The notes: a model not told the origin generated them from the letters alone. 64,000 nucleotides of DNA from Planctomycetia bacterium (GCA_030527185.1 JAUNBF010000003.1:1-64000); one strand, 5' to 3'; numbered from the stretch's first letter, positions 1 through 9,159 are shown. Translations and numbers: made by a program.

Positions 1-39
1 AGCCTAACGGCTACCACCCCTCCCCAAGGGAGGGGCTTT
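1..39. repeat. Dispersed double-hairpin palindromic repeat, copy A
   Basis: Two small palindromes lie in tandem: AGCC-TAAC-GGCT, then CCCCTCCC-CAA-GGGAGGGG followed by CTTT. The same layout (short variable stem, then a CCCCT...AGGGG stem ending in GGGGCTT) recurs at 16806, 56456 (reverse orientation) and 56590, with a partial copy at 13863. The copy may extend beyond the window start. The rest of 1-275, downstream of the minus-strand DUF1559 gene, shows no gene I can support. Confidence 0.6.
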
Positions 40-275
40 CGTGCGGAAAACCGGAAATTTCAAGGAACACTGGTATAGAATTGCTTTGCTGCGTTTACCA
101 TTTTGAAAACATCGGTGGAGCCGTTAGTAGCGTGGAAGAGTTTCCGCAGAAGATTGAGACAAGGTATCTTTCATCCACTTGAGTTTTTCGGAAAAATTTC
201 CTGGAAAAGATGTGGATCGTGGATAATTTCACTCCTTCTTCCAGGAAACTTTCCAGTGAAACGGTCAGGAACCGC

Positions 276-1301
276 TTATGGCAGAGAGACAGCCTGTCTG
301 TCGTTTCGATTTCCGAGATAATAATGGACTTCCGGCTCGATAGCATACGAAATTCGCTGTGAAGAACCGTCGCACAGGGTCATTCCGAAACTTCCCGCGT
401 GAGGACTTCCGAAACGGCAGGAGTGGCGGTCATACTGTTCTCGATCCTGCAAAGGAGCATAATGGCTGGCGGGATTCGCAAAATCGTAATAAACACTCCG
501 ACACGTATCGTTGCAAGTTCCGTTATAAAGCGTTTCGTTGTCACCACCGCAATACTCCACGGAACCGGTTCCTTCTTCGTAATACGTGGGGCTAAGATAC
601 TTTTCACCGACAAAATAGGTATTCGTCGTCCCGTCCTGAATCTCCGCCAGAGAGACGGCACTGCGATAGAAAATCACCCCCTGTTGTGGATACGTTGGCC
701 AGTTGTTTTCCTGATTCCGTTTTTTCGCGTCCTCCAGACTGGAAGGTGCAGCATCCCCGCTCACTTCACTGAGCGTCACAACCCCATAATTCGCGGCATA
801 ATCCCCCTTGACCACCTGGGTCATATCGGTCAGAGCGTTCCGAAAAGAGGAGGCCTTTCGGGAATAATACGTTTTGGCACTTCGCCGGGAAGGACAGTGA
901 AAAAGGGAAAGTGGTGTTTGCAGACAAACCGCCACCCCCTTTTTTTGCACATCCCCACACGTGTCGGGGTCCCCGTCCGCTCCCGATTGAAAAAGTGCGT
1001 TTTGCTCCAGAAACGGAAGGAGGGAATATGTCCAGGAACCAGGCTGATCCACACCCAAACCGCGATCCGGGTCTCCCACCCAACGCCACGTCCACCCACC
1101 TGAAGGAAATGCGCGGACGGTCGTTTCGTAATTCAACGCCGCCAGTCCCATTTGTCGTAAGTGGTTGCCACATTGCAGGATACGAGCCGCTTCCCGTGCC
1201 TGCTGAACGGCTGGCAGCAAAAGCCCCACCAACATCCCGATAATGGCAATCACCACCAGCAATTCCACCAGTGTAAAACCATTCCATCTTTCTCGATCCA
1301 T
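276..1301 (-). CDS. DUF1559 domain-containing pseudopilin-like protein
   Basis: A 341-aa planctomycete DUF1559 protein. The N-terminus is a type IV prepilin-like signal (NGFTLVELLVVIAIIGML) followed by GLLLPAVQQAREAAR, and the C-terminal part carries the family H-x-G...DGS motif (SPHAGSFGMTLCDGSS). I chose the ATG at 1301: it lies 5 bp after the sialidase stop codon, has GGAAAG upstream, and puts the prepilin GF site about 8 residues in; the frame is open further upstream only because it overlaps the sialidase gene. The protein is probably inserted in the inner membrane or assembled like a pseudopilin; the function of the family is unknown. It is the last gene of a PEP-CTERM / sialidase / DUF1559 operon and resembles the DUF1559 at 44418 more than the one at 39231. 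Confidence 0.9.
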   Translation of the reverse strand: MDRERWNGFTLVELLVVIAIIGMLVGLLLPAVQQAREAARILQCGNHLRQMGLAALNYETTVRAFPSGGWTWRWVGDPDRGLGVDQPGSWTYSLLPFLEQNALFQSGADGDPDTCGDVQKKGVAVCLQTPLSLFHCPSRRSAKTYYSRKASSFRNALTDMTQVVKGDYAANYGVVTLSEVSGDAAPSSLEDAKKRNQENNWPTYPQQGVIFYRSAVSLAEIQDGTTNTYFVGEKYLSPTYYEEGTGSVEYCGGDNETLYNGTCNDTCRSVYYDFANPASHYAPLQDREQYDRHSCRFGSPHAGSFGMTLCDGSSQRISYAIEPEVHYYLGNRNDRQAVSLP

Positions 1302-1306
1302 GACGA

Positions 1307-2485
1307 TTACTTTCCATTCAAACGGGTTAATAAATCCTCCAACCGAAATCGAACACACATGATATAATTGGGAGAGTTCTTTTCCCATTTTCCATAAGTC
1401 ACCGTCACGATCGTTCCATCCGGGAGAATCTCCACGCCGGGATATGCGCAATCTCCACCATAACTTTCCATCAGTCGAATCCGAAAATCGCCTTGCGTAT
1501 CGTTAACGAGGTCTTCATACCGCCCGATCCACGCCACCCAATCTCCGCCAGTTGTCGTTTTTTTTGCCTGGTCGCGGAAAGAAATAAAAAGCCGTCCGTC
1601 GGGCAAATATTTTCCCACGTGTCGGTCTCCAGTAAGAGCGCCGTGAGAAATTTCCCGTGGTTCCGTCCACGTTTTTCCCTCGTCATTCGAGAACGTGATG
1701 TACGAATTTCCCAAATGACGATTATCCCGCCACAAAACCGCAATCTGTTTTCCGTCGGGGCTGCGAATCGCTCCCGGCTCACAGAGCCAGTACGTATCGT
1801 TGAAACCGATCATCTCCGGCAGGCTCCAGGTCAATCCACCGTCGGTGGTGAACGTTTTGAACTGAATAAAACCTTTCGGTCCGCCCGGTTTGCCATACCC
1901 GACGTTCTTTTTCAGCGTTTCGCCCATGAAAGGCCCCTCCAGTCCCATCTCTTTTCCGGTAAAATCGTGGAACAACGCCATGTAATGTCCCGGTTCCTTC
2001 AACGGAATCAACGACGAAAAAGCCACAATACCGCCCCAATCTCCCATGGGTCGCAGATCACTCCACGTTTTTCCGTCATCTTCCGAAATAGCCAGACAAG
2101 TACGCACCATTCCGCAAACCAGAATCAACCGTTTCTTTCCGGCAGCGTCCACCGTGCGAAAAATCGTGGGACAATTATCCACTTGTTCCCAACTCGCCGG
2201 GACGGAAAGATGTTCGCTCCACGTTTTCCCTCCATCCTCCGAACGTTTCAGATAAAGTTTTCCCCAGGCATGGCCGCCGGGATAGACGGTGTAAATCGTC
2301 TTTCCATCCTCCAACAAAGCGGTGGTGGGATGGCCGTAATACTGCTTCTCATCCCGATCGACCAGGACTTGAAATTCCTTCATGTGGGAAATATCCAGAA
2401 CGGGAATCGTGTAGCCCAGTTCCTTCCCCTGCAAGAGAGAAAAATTTCCCAGTAAAATCAGCCAACAAAGTATCTTTTTTTTCAT
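1307..2485 (-). CDS. Secreted sialidase-like (BNR/Asp-box) glycosidase
   Basis: A 392-aa protein with a signal peptide (MKKKILCWLILLGNFSLLQG) and at least four Asp-boxes of the S-x-D-x-G-x-T-W type (SEDGGKTW, SEDDGKTW, TTDGGLTW, SNDEGKTW), the hallmark of six-bladed beta-propeller sialidases. Planctomycete relatives are often annotated exo-alpha-sialidase, and a role in releasing sialic acids from mucin-type glycans in the periplasm or outside is plausible. The substrate is not proven: many BNR proteins of this group have other or no known activity. The start codon overlaps the stop of the upstream PEP-CTERM gene (ATGA), so translation is probably coupled to that gene and could be affected by the frame state of its homopolymer tract. 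Confidence 0.8.
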   Translation of the reverse strand: MKKKILCWLILLGNFSLLQGKELGYTIPVLDISHMKEFQVLVDRDEKQYYGHPTTALLEDGKTIYTVYPGGHAWGKLYLKRSEDGGKTWSEHLSVPASWEQVDNCPTIFRTVDAAGKKRLILVCGMVRTCLAISEDDGKTWSDLRPMGDWGGIVAFSSLIPLKEPGHYMALFHDFTGKEMGLEGPFMGETLKKNVGYGKPGGPKGFIQFKTFTTDGGLTWSLPEMIGFNDTYWLCEPGAIRSPDGKQIAVLWRDNRHLGNSYITFSNDEGKTWTEPREISHGALTGDRHVGKYLPDGRLFISFRDQAKKTTTGGDWVAWIGRYEDLVNDTQGDFRIRLMESYGGDCAYPGVEILPDGTIVTVTYGKWEKNSPNYIMCVRFRLEDLLTRLNGK

Positions 2486-3938
2486 TCTGCTCGTCCTTTC
2501 TTAAAATTTCGTAAACTCCATAAAAACAATCCTATTCCCAAAAGCCAGCAGGTCGCCGGTTCAGGAACGGCTGCCGTGTCAACGGAAACATTCAACGTTC
2601 CGGCATTCCAGACGGCATTCAGATAATAATCCTGCGTGGAATCGGCCAGAAGCGTATCCACAAACGAAAAGTTGGAAGCGGTCAAAACCGTCGTTTCCAC
2701 CCCCGGTCCCAGGGAAAGAATCTCCTGAAACCAATCCTCCGCCAGGATTACCCCCGCTCCTTCCTCGAAAATCAGCGTTCCCGTCCCTGCCATGTCGATT
2801 TTTTCCTCCAGATACAGTCTTTCACCAATCGTCAGACTTTCCCCTTCCAGAATCGTCAGCGTATCCGCCTCTTTCCCCCAATTCAACGTCCCAACAACAG
2901 ACGTATTGTCGATATTCCACGAACCTTTCTCAAAAGAAGCCGCATCGACAGAAAACGTTGTTTCTCCGGTGGTCGTCAAGCTCTTTTCCGACTTCCAGTT
3001 CCAGCCGCGGAGAGAAACCTCTCCCTCCAACGTCAGATCGGTATCCGAATGTGAATTATAAAAATACCCACCTTCCACCGTCAATGTTTTCCCGGAAATA
3101 TCCCCCCGCAGAAATATCTCTCCATTTCCATTGGCTGCGTACGGCAATAAGAGGGAATCGGCTCCGACTTCCAGATTCATCTCGTAAACGCATGCGTTGG
3201 TAGAAGAATCGTTCGTCATCTGGAGAATCCCACCGTTCAAAAGAATTTTGCCGACGTTGCCGTTGCGCTGAAGGATTTTATGGCCGTTGGTGGAGGATTC
3301 ATCCCAAAATCGAAGCATGGCATCTTTCTGAACAACGATTCCTTCCTCTATCGTGACATCCGCCCGACCATTGTTGTTGATACAGAAAACGCCTACCGCC
3401 ACCTCCAATTTCTTCAAATCGACCACACAACCATCCCGAAATTGAGGTTCCGTAACCTGCGTAATCAACTGCCCCAGCGTGGGCACGGCTCCCCAACTTT
3501 GGTTATACGCATACGTCGTGAGTGTGTAGTCTCCTTTTACGGAGCCTCGCAGCCAGATTTTGCTGTTGTCCACCGCTGTGATAGAGGCATTTCCCGCCAA
3601 AACCACATTTCCCGCAAAAGCTCCCCGTGCAGTTCCCGGAGTGCCAGTATTACACCAAAGAACGCCGTACGGAATGTCGGTTCGTTGAGAAAGGGGAGAA
3701 CCTGCCGTTCCGGTTCCCGAAATCGTAAGCGTTTGTCCGCGTCCCAATTCACGGTCAGCTTGATTCAAACAGAGTGTCTGCCCCGACAAAAGGGTGAGGG
3801 GAAAATCAGACACAGTCAAATCCGTGCCATAAAAAATCTCACCCGTACCACTTCGAGAAAGAAGCAGAAAAACCAGAAGAATACTTACCCGACCGACTTT
3901 GAAAATGTTAAAGTCGGGGGGGGGGGTAAAATAAACAT
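2482..3938 (-). CDS. PEP-CTERM secreted protein, frame broken at a poly-C tract in the signal peptide
   Basis: The C-terminus is a PEP-CTERM sorting signal: VPEPATCWLLGIGLFLWSL followed by RNFKKGR. The body (about 440 aa) is beta-rich and repetitive, like autotransporter passenger repeats. The uninterrupted frame has no ATG near a ribosome site. An ATG at 3938 preceded by AAGGAG at 7 nt opens MFILPPPP, then meets 11 C on the coding strand (3916-3926) and leaves the frame. With 12 or 9 C it would run on through a hydrophobic stretch (VSILLVFLLLS) into the body, which is a good signal peptide. I therefore annotate from 3938 as one gene that is out of frame as given. It overlaps the sialidase gene by ATGA. 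A phase-OFF allele or a homopolymer error are both possible. Confidence 0.75.
3916..3926. repeat. 11-bp G:C homopolymer in a signal-peptide coding region
   Basis: Eleven G on the plus strand (C on the coding strand) lie between the RBS-linked ATG at 3938 and the hydrophobic core of the PEP-CTERM signal peptide. One more base, or two fewer, restores the reading frame. A tract of this length is in the range known to slip in Campylobacter, Neisseria and Helicobacter phase-variable genes. Confidence 0.85.
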
Positions 3939-4019
3939 TTTCATTCTCCTTTTCCTGGGGAATCGAGAAAACTCCTTGACGGCCTGAAACGGATTTTTAT
4001 CCGCTTTCTGATAATTACC

Positions 4020-4048
4020 ATTATAACCACACTTCCCCCCAATGTCAA
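4020..4048 (-). promoter_or_regulatory. Consensus sigma-70 promoter for the 3938 PEP-CTERM operon
   Basis: On the minus strand TTGACA (4043-4048) and TATAAT (4020-4025) are both perfect consensus hexamers with a 17-bp spacer. Transcription would begin near 4012, giving an untranslated leader of about 75 nt before the ATG at 3938. The leader contains a small hairpin (CGGAT/ATCCG). Confidence 0.8.
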
Positions 4049-4056
4049 TTATGTTA

Positions 4057-4085
4057 TTGCGGCAAACCATTGTGTTTTAGCGGCA
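4057..4085 (+). promoter_or_regulatory. Candidate operator: GCGGCA direct repeat
   Basis: GCGGCA occurs at 4059-4064 and 4080-4085, exactly 21 bp apart (two helical turns), just upstream of the -35 box of the minus-strand promoter. Similar repeats in the same orientation relative to the promoter lie upstream of the PEP-CTERM genes at 12363 and 42989. Direct repeats on one helix face fit an AraC-family regulator. The rest of the 3939-4281 spacer holds no other feature I can support. Confidence 0.4.
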
Positions 4086-4281
4086 GAATTCTCCTTTTTT
4101 CTATCAAAGAATCAAACCTGATTGGATAATCCTGAGTAAATAGGATGGATGTGTAAAAGAATCCGGTAAAAATCTTTTTAGTGATTATTCTGATTCTCCA
4201 CGTCGATGTTAGGGGAAGAATTTATGGAGGAATTCTTTCTACACTTTATTTCACCACGCATTTTTTTACAAGGATGATGTT

Positions 4282-5706
4282 ATGCTGCGTGTTGTTTTTC
4301 CCCTGACGCTCTGGATGGCTATGTTGGGTAGTTTTTCCGCTTTGATGGCAGAAGAAACGCCGATTGCCGAGCCTGCCGAGATTTCTGCGTCGGAAGATTT
4401 TGTTCAAGTGCCTGCCAAAGAATGGGAAATGCTCCAGAAGGATTTGGAGACGATCAAAACCCAACTGAAAGAAGATAAGGAAAAAGCGGAAAAAAAGAAA
4501 GAGGAAGAAAAAGAGAAAAAATTCCGTACGCCGCAAACGAAAGTCATTGGCCGATTTTTCTTCGACGCCGCGGCAGGAACGCAAAACGACGCGAATGAGC
4601 GGATTCATGGCGACTACGTTTCTGGGACGCAATTCCGACAAGCCTGTTTGGGTATCAAGGGAACGCTTTACGATATGATCGAGTATGACAGCACGCTGGA
4701 TTGGGCGAGTGGGAAATTCGCGTCCAAAAATCTTTACATGGGTTTTTACAATCTCCCTGGCGGCATTAGTTATCGTGTGGGAAATTTCAAGGAACCGTGG
4801 AGTATGGAGGAATTGGTGCCGTATCCCGCTTCGATGTTTATTGAAAAGTCGGATTTGAACAACATGAAAACGATTTGCGGAGGCCGAAATAATGGCGTGA
4901 TGATGCACAACTGGCACAATGCGGATCGAATGACGTGGGCAGCGGGACTTTTTGCCGCGAGTATGACGGAAACGAATCTGGACTGTTTTTGCGATTCGGA
5001 AAATATCGCTTTTACCGGACGAATGACGTTTCTCCCATTTTACGAGGAATGCTCGGATGGTTCCAAGTATCTCTGGCACATCGGCGGGAGTTATAGTTTT
5101 CGCAAATACGATCAGGCACGGGCGAAAGATCGCGGCACTTCGATTCGACTGCGAGCGGACAACGCGATTGCGACACCCTTGATGGAAAGTGGTGAATTGG
5201 ATGGGCTGGATTCGCTCAACGCGTTTCTGATCGAGTCGAGCATTGTGCGGGGAGCGTTTTCGATCGATTTGGAGCATGCGGTTTTTCTGATGGACGATGA
5301 TAAATGCGGCGATGTGACGGCTCAGGCAGGGTATGTGCAGGTTTCGTATTTTCTGACTGGAGAGAGCCGAAATTACAACAAAAAAGGGGGAACGTTTGCG
5401 GTTTTGGACCCGAAATGCCCATTCGTGCGGATTTGCCGGGATGGCATGGGGGTCTTTTCCGGGCCGGGAGCGTGGGAAGTGGCGTACCGGTTTGCCTGGA
5501 CGGATATTGGAGAATTGGCACGTGGCTATAAAGACGCGACGTTGGGAACGACGCTGACGAACGCCTTTGGAATCAACTGGTATTTGAATCGGAATTGTCG
5601 GATGATGTTCAACTACATTCTGGCGAAGAGCGATTATGAGGGAAAATACGAGGGAATGACCGGTTGGGAACATGTTTTTGCCACACGATTCCAGATAACC
5701 TGGTAA
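4282..5706 (+). CDS. Outer-membrane porin, OprP/OprO (phosphate-selective) type
   Basis: A 474-aa protein with a signal peptide (cleavage near FSALMA-EE), a charged coiled-coil segment rich in Lys/Glu at about residues 45-75, and then a beta-barrel region of alternating aromatic residues ending in a terminal aromatic (RFQITW), typical of BAM-dependent outer-membrane proteins. The composition and layout match planctomycete porins of the OprP/OprO superfamily; the short coiled coil after the signal is common in trimeric planctomycete porins. The substrate cannot be read from the sequence, and phosphate selectivity should not be assumed. The ATG is preceded by AAGGATG at a suitable distance. It is transcribed away from the PEP-CTERM operon. 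Confidence 0.75.
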   Translation: MLRVVFPLTLWMAMLGSFSALMAEETPIAEPAEISASEDFVQVPAKEWEMLQKDLETIKTQLKEDKEKAEKKKEEEKEKKFRTPQTKVIGRFFFDAAAGTQNDANERIHGDYVSGTQFRQACLGIKGTLYDMIEYDSTLDWASGKFASKNLYMGFYNLPGGISYRVGNFKEPWSMEELVPYPASMFIEKSDLNNMKTICGGRNNGVMMHNWHNADRMTWAAGLFAASMTETNLDCFCDSENIAFTGRMTFLPFYEECSDGSKYLWHIGGSYSFRKYDQARAKDRGTSIRLRADNAIATPLMESGELDGLDSLNAFLIESSIVRGAFSIDLEHAVFLMDDDKCGDVTAQAGYVQVSYFLTGESRNYNKKGGTFAVLDPKCPFVRICRDGMGVFSGPGAWEVAYRFAWTDIGELARGYKDATLGTTLTNAFGINWYLNRNCRMMFNYILAKSDYEGKYEGMTGWEHVFATRFQITW

Positions 5707-5713
5707 AAATGTC

Positions 5714-5741
5714 TTGCAAAAAATCCAAAACCGGGTATACT
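5714..5741 (+). promoter_or_regulatory. Predicted sigma-70 promoter for mfd
   Basis: TTGCAA (5714-5719), a 16-bp spacer and TATACT (5736-5741) lie just after the porin stop codon, giving a start point near 5748 and a short leader to mfd. Confidence 0.5.
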
Positions 5742-5817
5742 TTGGAAAAATGGACTGCTTTTTCAACCGGTGAGAAAGAAGTCTCTCCAGGGTTCCGGTA
5801 AGACAGGATGTTGCGAG

Positions 5818-8800
5818 ATGGAAAAAATTTCCCCAGTCAAGGATGGGGTGGTTCTTCCTGAAGTGGTGGAAGGGATTGGTCGTTTTCTGGATGAGAAGGG
5901 GCTGCTTTCGCTCCTTTTGGCGGAAGAAGGTCCGCACCTGGAAGGGGTTTGGGGAGGCAGTGCGGCAGGGGTGGCGGCAGCGATTGTGCAACGGTTGCCG
6001 GACTGGAACATCGTGGTTTTGGCACCTTCGCAAAAGTCGGCGGAAGATTTTCACGAGGATTTTACACTCTTTTCGCGGGAAACGCCTCTTTTTTTTCCGT
6101 GGATTCCCGATGTTGGGGAAAAACCGCAGGAGCCGACCGAGTGGGAAACATTCCTCCCCAGCGCAGCGATTGGAGAACGTCTGCGTGTCTTGAAAACGCT
6201 CCAGAACGCTGGCGTGGGGGGGAAACGGGCGATTGTGATGGCTCCGATTCAGGCACTTCTGAAACCGTGCCCACCGAAAGAGTCGCTTCAGCAGGATTCG
6301 CTTTCGATTGCGTGCGGCGAGACGTTTTCGCTCGATTTTCTGACGGGATGGCTTGTGGATCATGGTTTTCAAAGCACGTCGGCAGTACAATTTCCAGGTG
6401 AATTTTTCGTCCGGGGGGGGTTGCTCGATATTTACGGCATGGAGATGGACGTTCCTGTTCGGGTGGAGTTTTTTGGGGACGAAGTGGAGTCGATCCGAAC
6501 GTTCGACCTGGAAACGCAACGTAGTCTGGAACGACTTTCACAGGTGGAAATCACCTCTTTTCTAACGATGTTTCGGGAGACGGACAAAGAGGAAAAGGTG
6601 GGGCTGACCTCGTATTTGCCGCGGCAGAGTCTGTTTTTGCTCTGGGATTCGGAAGATACGGTTTTGCAGGGAAAACGGTTCTATCAGGCACAGGAAAAGC
6701 CGGAAAAACTGCTGACGCCGGAGGAGGTTTTCCGGGCGGTGATGAAATTTCCGTTCCTGTCGATGGCAACGTTGGGAAGGGGAGCCGTCGGACCGCAATT
6801 TTCACTGGCGACGGAAACGGTGGAGCGGTTTTCAGGCGATTTTTCCAAAGTGCGGGAAGAGTTGGAAAAATTCAGCGACGGGCAGGATGTTTTTTTGCTC
6901 TGTCCGCATGAGGCGGAGGAAACGCGGCTGCGGATGTTGTTGGAAAATACCCGTCCGGCACGGGAAAAGAAGCTCCATCTCCGAATCGGAACGCTTTCGG
7001 AAGGTTTTCGGCTGGTGGAGAGTCGGATGTTGGTACTCACGTCGGACGCCATGTTTCAGCGAACGGAAGTCCGGCGGTCGTCGCACCGGAAAACGACGAA
7101 GGTGATCGACAGTTTTTCCGAACTCAGCGAAGGGGATTACGTCGTCCATGTGTCGCATGGAATTGCGGTCTATCGCGGGCTGAAACTGTTGGAAACGCAG
7201 ACGCAGAAAAAGAGTACCCATGGTGGAGCGGAGGAACATCTCGTACTGGAGTTCAGCGACCATGTACTTGTCTATGTTCCGGTCTCGAAAATTGCGCTGG
7301 TGCAAAAATACATCAACGGCGGCGGTGTGGCACCGAAACTCTCCACGTATGGCGGCAAAACGTGGGAGAGCCAGAAACGTGCCGTTTCGGAAGCGGTTCT
7401 CGATTTGGCGGTGGAGATGCTGGAAATGCAGGCGGTGCGACAGGCTCGGCCGGGGATTGCGTTTCCGATCGAGACCCCCTTGCAGAAAGATTTCGATGCC
7501 CTTTTTCCCTACACCGAAACGCCCGACCAGCAAAGTGCCATGGAGGCGATTCGCAAGGATATGACGCAGCCTCGCCCGATGGACCGCCTTCTGTGTGGTG
7601 ACGTGGGGTTCGGCAAAACGGAAGTTGCCATGCGGGCAGCATTTACGGCGGTCGAGGCAGGGTATCAGGTGGCGGTGATGGTGCCGACGACGATTCTGGC
7701 GGAACAGCACTTGCGGACGTTTTCGCAGCGAATGGCTCCGTTTCCGGTTCTTGTCGAGTCGCTTTCCCGCTTTTCCACGCCTGCCCAACAAAAGGAGACG
7801 CTTGCGCGTTTGCAAAATGGAACGGTCGATATTGTCATCGGAACGCACCGACTGGTTAGCCGGGACGTTCATTTTCAGAATCTGGGGCTGGTCATCATCG
7901 ACGAGGAACAACGTTTCGGCGTCGAGGTGAAAGAGGCTCTGAAACGCTTTCGCCGAACGGTGGATGTGCTGACAATGACCGCCACACCGATTCCACGGAC
8001 GCTGCACATGTCGCTTTTGGGAATTCGGGATATTTCGTCGCTGGAAACGCCGCCCGGAGAGCGAATGGCGGTGGAAACGCACGTCACGCGGTTTCAGGAT
8101 TCGCTGGTGCAAAACGCGATTCGACGGGAAATCGAACGGGACGGGCAGATTTTCTTCATTCACAATCGGGTTCATGATATTGAGGAAACGGCGGAACGTT
8201 TGCAGAGTCTGGTTCCAGAGGCGCGGATTCGGATTGGTCATGCGCAGATGTCGGAGCGGTCGCTGGAAAAGGTGATGCTGGATTTCGTCTCTCATCGGTG
8301 CGACGTGCTGGTGAGTACCACGATTGTCGAAAACGGGGTCGATATTCCGAATGCCAACACGATTTTTATCGACGAGGCGGATCGGTATGGACTTTCCGAT
8401 CTGCACCAGCTGCGAGGACGTGTCGGGCGGTTTCGGAACCATGCGTACTGCTATCTTCTGGTGAAGGAAAACGCGAATTTGACCCCGGACGGGATTCGTC
8501 GGCTCAAGGCGATTGAGGAATTCAGCCATCTGGGTTCGGGCTTCCACATTGCGATGCGGGACTTGGTAATTCGCGGCACCGGGAACATTCTCGGCACCCG
8601 GCAGAGTGGGCAAATTGCGATGGTCGGCTATGAAATGTATTGCGATATGCTGGAAAACGCGGTTCGGAAGCTGAAGAAAGTCCCGCCGCGTGAGAAGGTG
8701 GAAGTGGAGGTCGATTTGCCTGTCACGGCGTATATTCCGCACGACTATGTGCCGGACATGCGGGTGAAAATGGAGCTTTATCGCCGGCTTTCCCGTTTTA

Positions 8801-9144
8801 CAACCCTGGCACAGATAGAGGATTTCGTCCGGGAGATGAAAGACCGTTTCGGCAGGATTCCGGCACCCTTCTGGCGGCTGCTGAAAATCTATCGGATTCG
8901 GATTTTGGCACATCCCTGGCTGATTTACGCGATTCGGCGAGAGGAGAATTATCTGGTCGTTCATTTTTATTCATCCAAAGCGATCGAGCCGCTCACACGC
9001 CGCACAGTCGGGCGAAAAAAAGCTCGTCTGCGCATTGCCGACAGCCAAAGTGCCTACCTGCCACTGGACGAAAAAACGGCTCAGTCCCCTCCCGATTCCG
9101 ATTTTTTGCTAAAATATGTCGAATTGCTCTTGCGGGAAAGATAG
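5818..9144 (+). CDS. mfd: Transcription-repair coupling factor Mfd
   Basis: About 1,108 aa, the usual length for Mfd. It removes RNA polymerase stalled at DNA lesions and recruits UvrA. Visible in order: a UvrB-homology N-terminal region, an RNA polymerase interaction domain around residue 480 (LVLEFSDHVLVYVPVSKIAL), a RecG-like SF2 translocase with Walker A GDVGFGKTEVA (about residue 594), DEEQRFGV box (about 694), TATPIPRTLHMSLLG and the QLRGRVGRF motif, and a C-terminal TRCF domain. I chose the ATG at 5818 because AGGATG precedes it by 7 nt; an in-frame GTG at 5770 would add 16 residues. An 8-G run at 6413-6420 is in frame. The 3' end carries the promoter of the next gene. Confidence 0.97.
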   Translation: MEKISPVKDGVVLPEVVEGIGRFLDEKGLLSLLLAEEGPHLEGVWGGSAAGVAAAIVQRLPDWNIVVLAPSQKSAEDFHEDFTLFSRETPLFFPWIPDVGEKPQEPTEWETFLPSAAIGERLRVLKTLQNAGVGGKRAIVMAPIQALLKPCPPKESLQQDSLSIACGETFSLDFLTGWLVDHGFQSTSAVQFPGEFFVRGGLLDIYGMEMDVPVRVEFFGDEVESIRTFDLETQRSLERLSQVEITSFLTMFRETDKEEKVGLTSYLPRQSLFLLWDSEDTVLQGKRFYQAQEKPEKLLTPEEVFRAVMKFPFLSMATLGRGAVGPQFSLATETVERFSGDFSKVREELEKFSDGQDVFLLCPHEAEETRLRMLLENTRPAREKKLHLRIGTLSEGFRLVESRMLVLTSDAMFQRTEVRRSSHRKTTKVIDSFSELSEGDYVVHVSHGIAVYRGLKLLETQTQKKSTHGGAEEHLVLEFSDHVLVYVPVSKIALVQKYINGGGVAPKLSTYGGKTWESQKRAVSEAVLDLAVEMLEMQAVRQARPGIAFPIETPLQKDFDALFPYTETPDQQSAMEAIRKDMTQPRPMDRLLCGDVGFGKTEVAMRAAFTAVEAGYQVAVMVPTTILAEQHLRTFSQRMAPFPVLVESLSRFSTPAQQKETLARLQNGTVDIVIGTHRLVSRDVHFQNLGLVIIDEEQRFGVEVKEALKRFRRTVDVLTMTATPIPRTLHMSLLGIRDISSLETPPGERMAVETHVTRFQDSLVQNAIRREIERDGQIFFIHNRVHDIEETAERLQSLVPEARIRIGHAQMSERSLEKVMLDFVSHRCDVLVSTTIVENGVDIPNANTIFIDEADRYGLSDLHQLRGRVGRFRNHAYCYLLVKENANLTPDGIRRLKAIEEFSHLGSGFHIAMRDLVIRGTGNILGTRQSGQIAMVGYEMYCDMLENAVRKLKKVPPREKVEVEVDLPVTAYIPHDYVPDMRVKMELYRRLSRFTTLAQIEDFVREMKDRFGRIPAPFWRLLKIYRIRILAHPWLIYAIRREENYLVVHFYSSKAIEPLTRRTVGRKKARLRIADSQSAYLPLDEKTAQSPPDSDFLLKYVELLLRER

Positions 9145-9159
9145 AATTTTGTCTATAAT
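9130..9159 (+). promoter_or_regulatory. Predicted sigma-70 promoter for the SurA-like gene
   Basis: TTGCGG (9130-9135), an 18-bp spacer and a consensus TATAAT (9154-9159) span the end of mfd. The predicted start point (about 9166) lies just after the ATG at 9163, which argues that translation begins at 9211 or at the GTG at 9241 instead. Confidence 0.55.

Noticed and set aside
6413-6420. 8-G run in mfd as a possible switch
   Set aside because: The frame is intact on both sides and it lies inside a conserved housekeeping gene; no start or signal peptide is affected.
4246-6519. Long minus-strand open frame (757 codons) opposite the porin and mfd genes
   Set aside because: Composition is Arg/His/Pro-rich and it is antisense to two well-supported genes. 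Several other long antisense frames (for example 6832-8964, 35805-37499, 58327-59841) have the same character and are by-products of codon bias.
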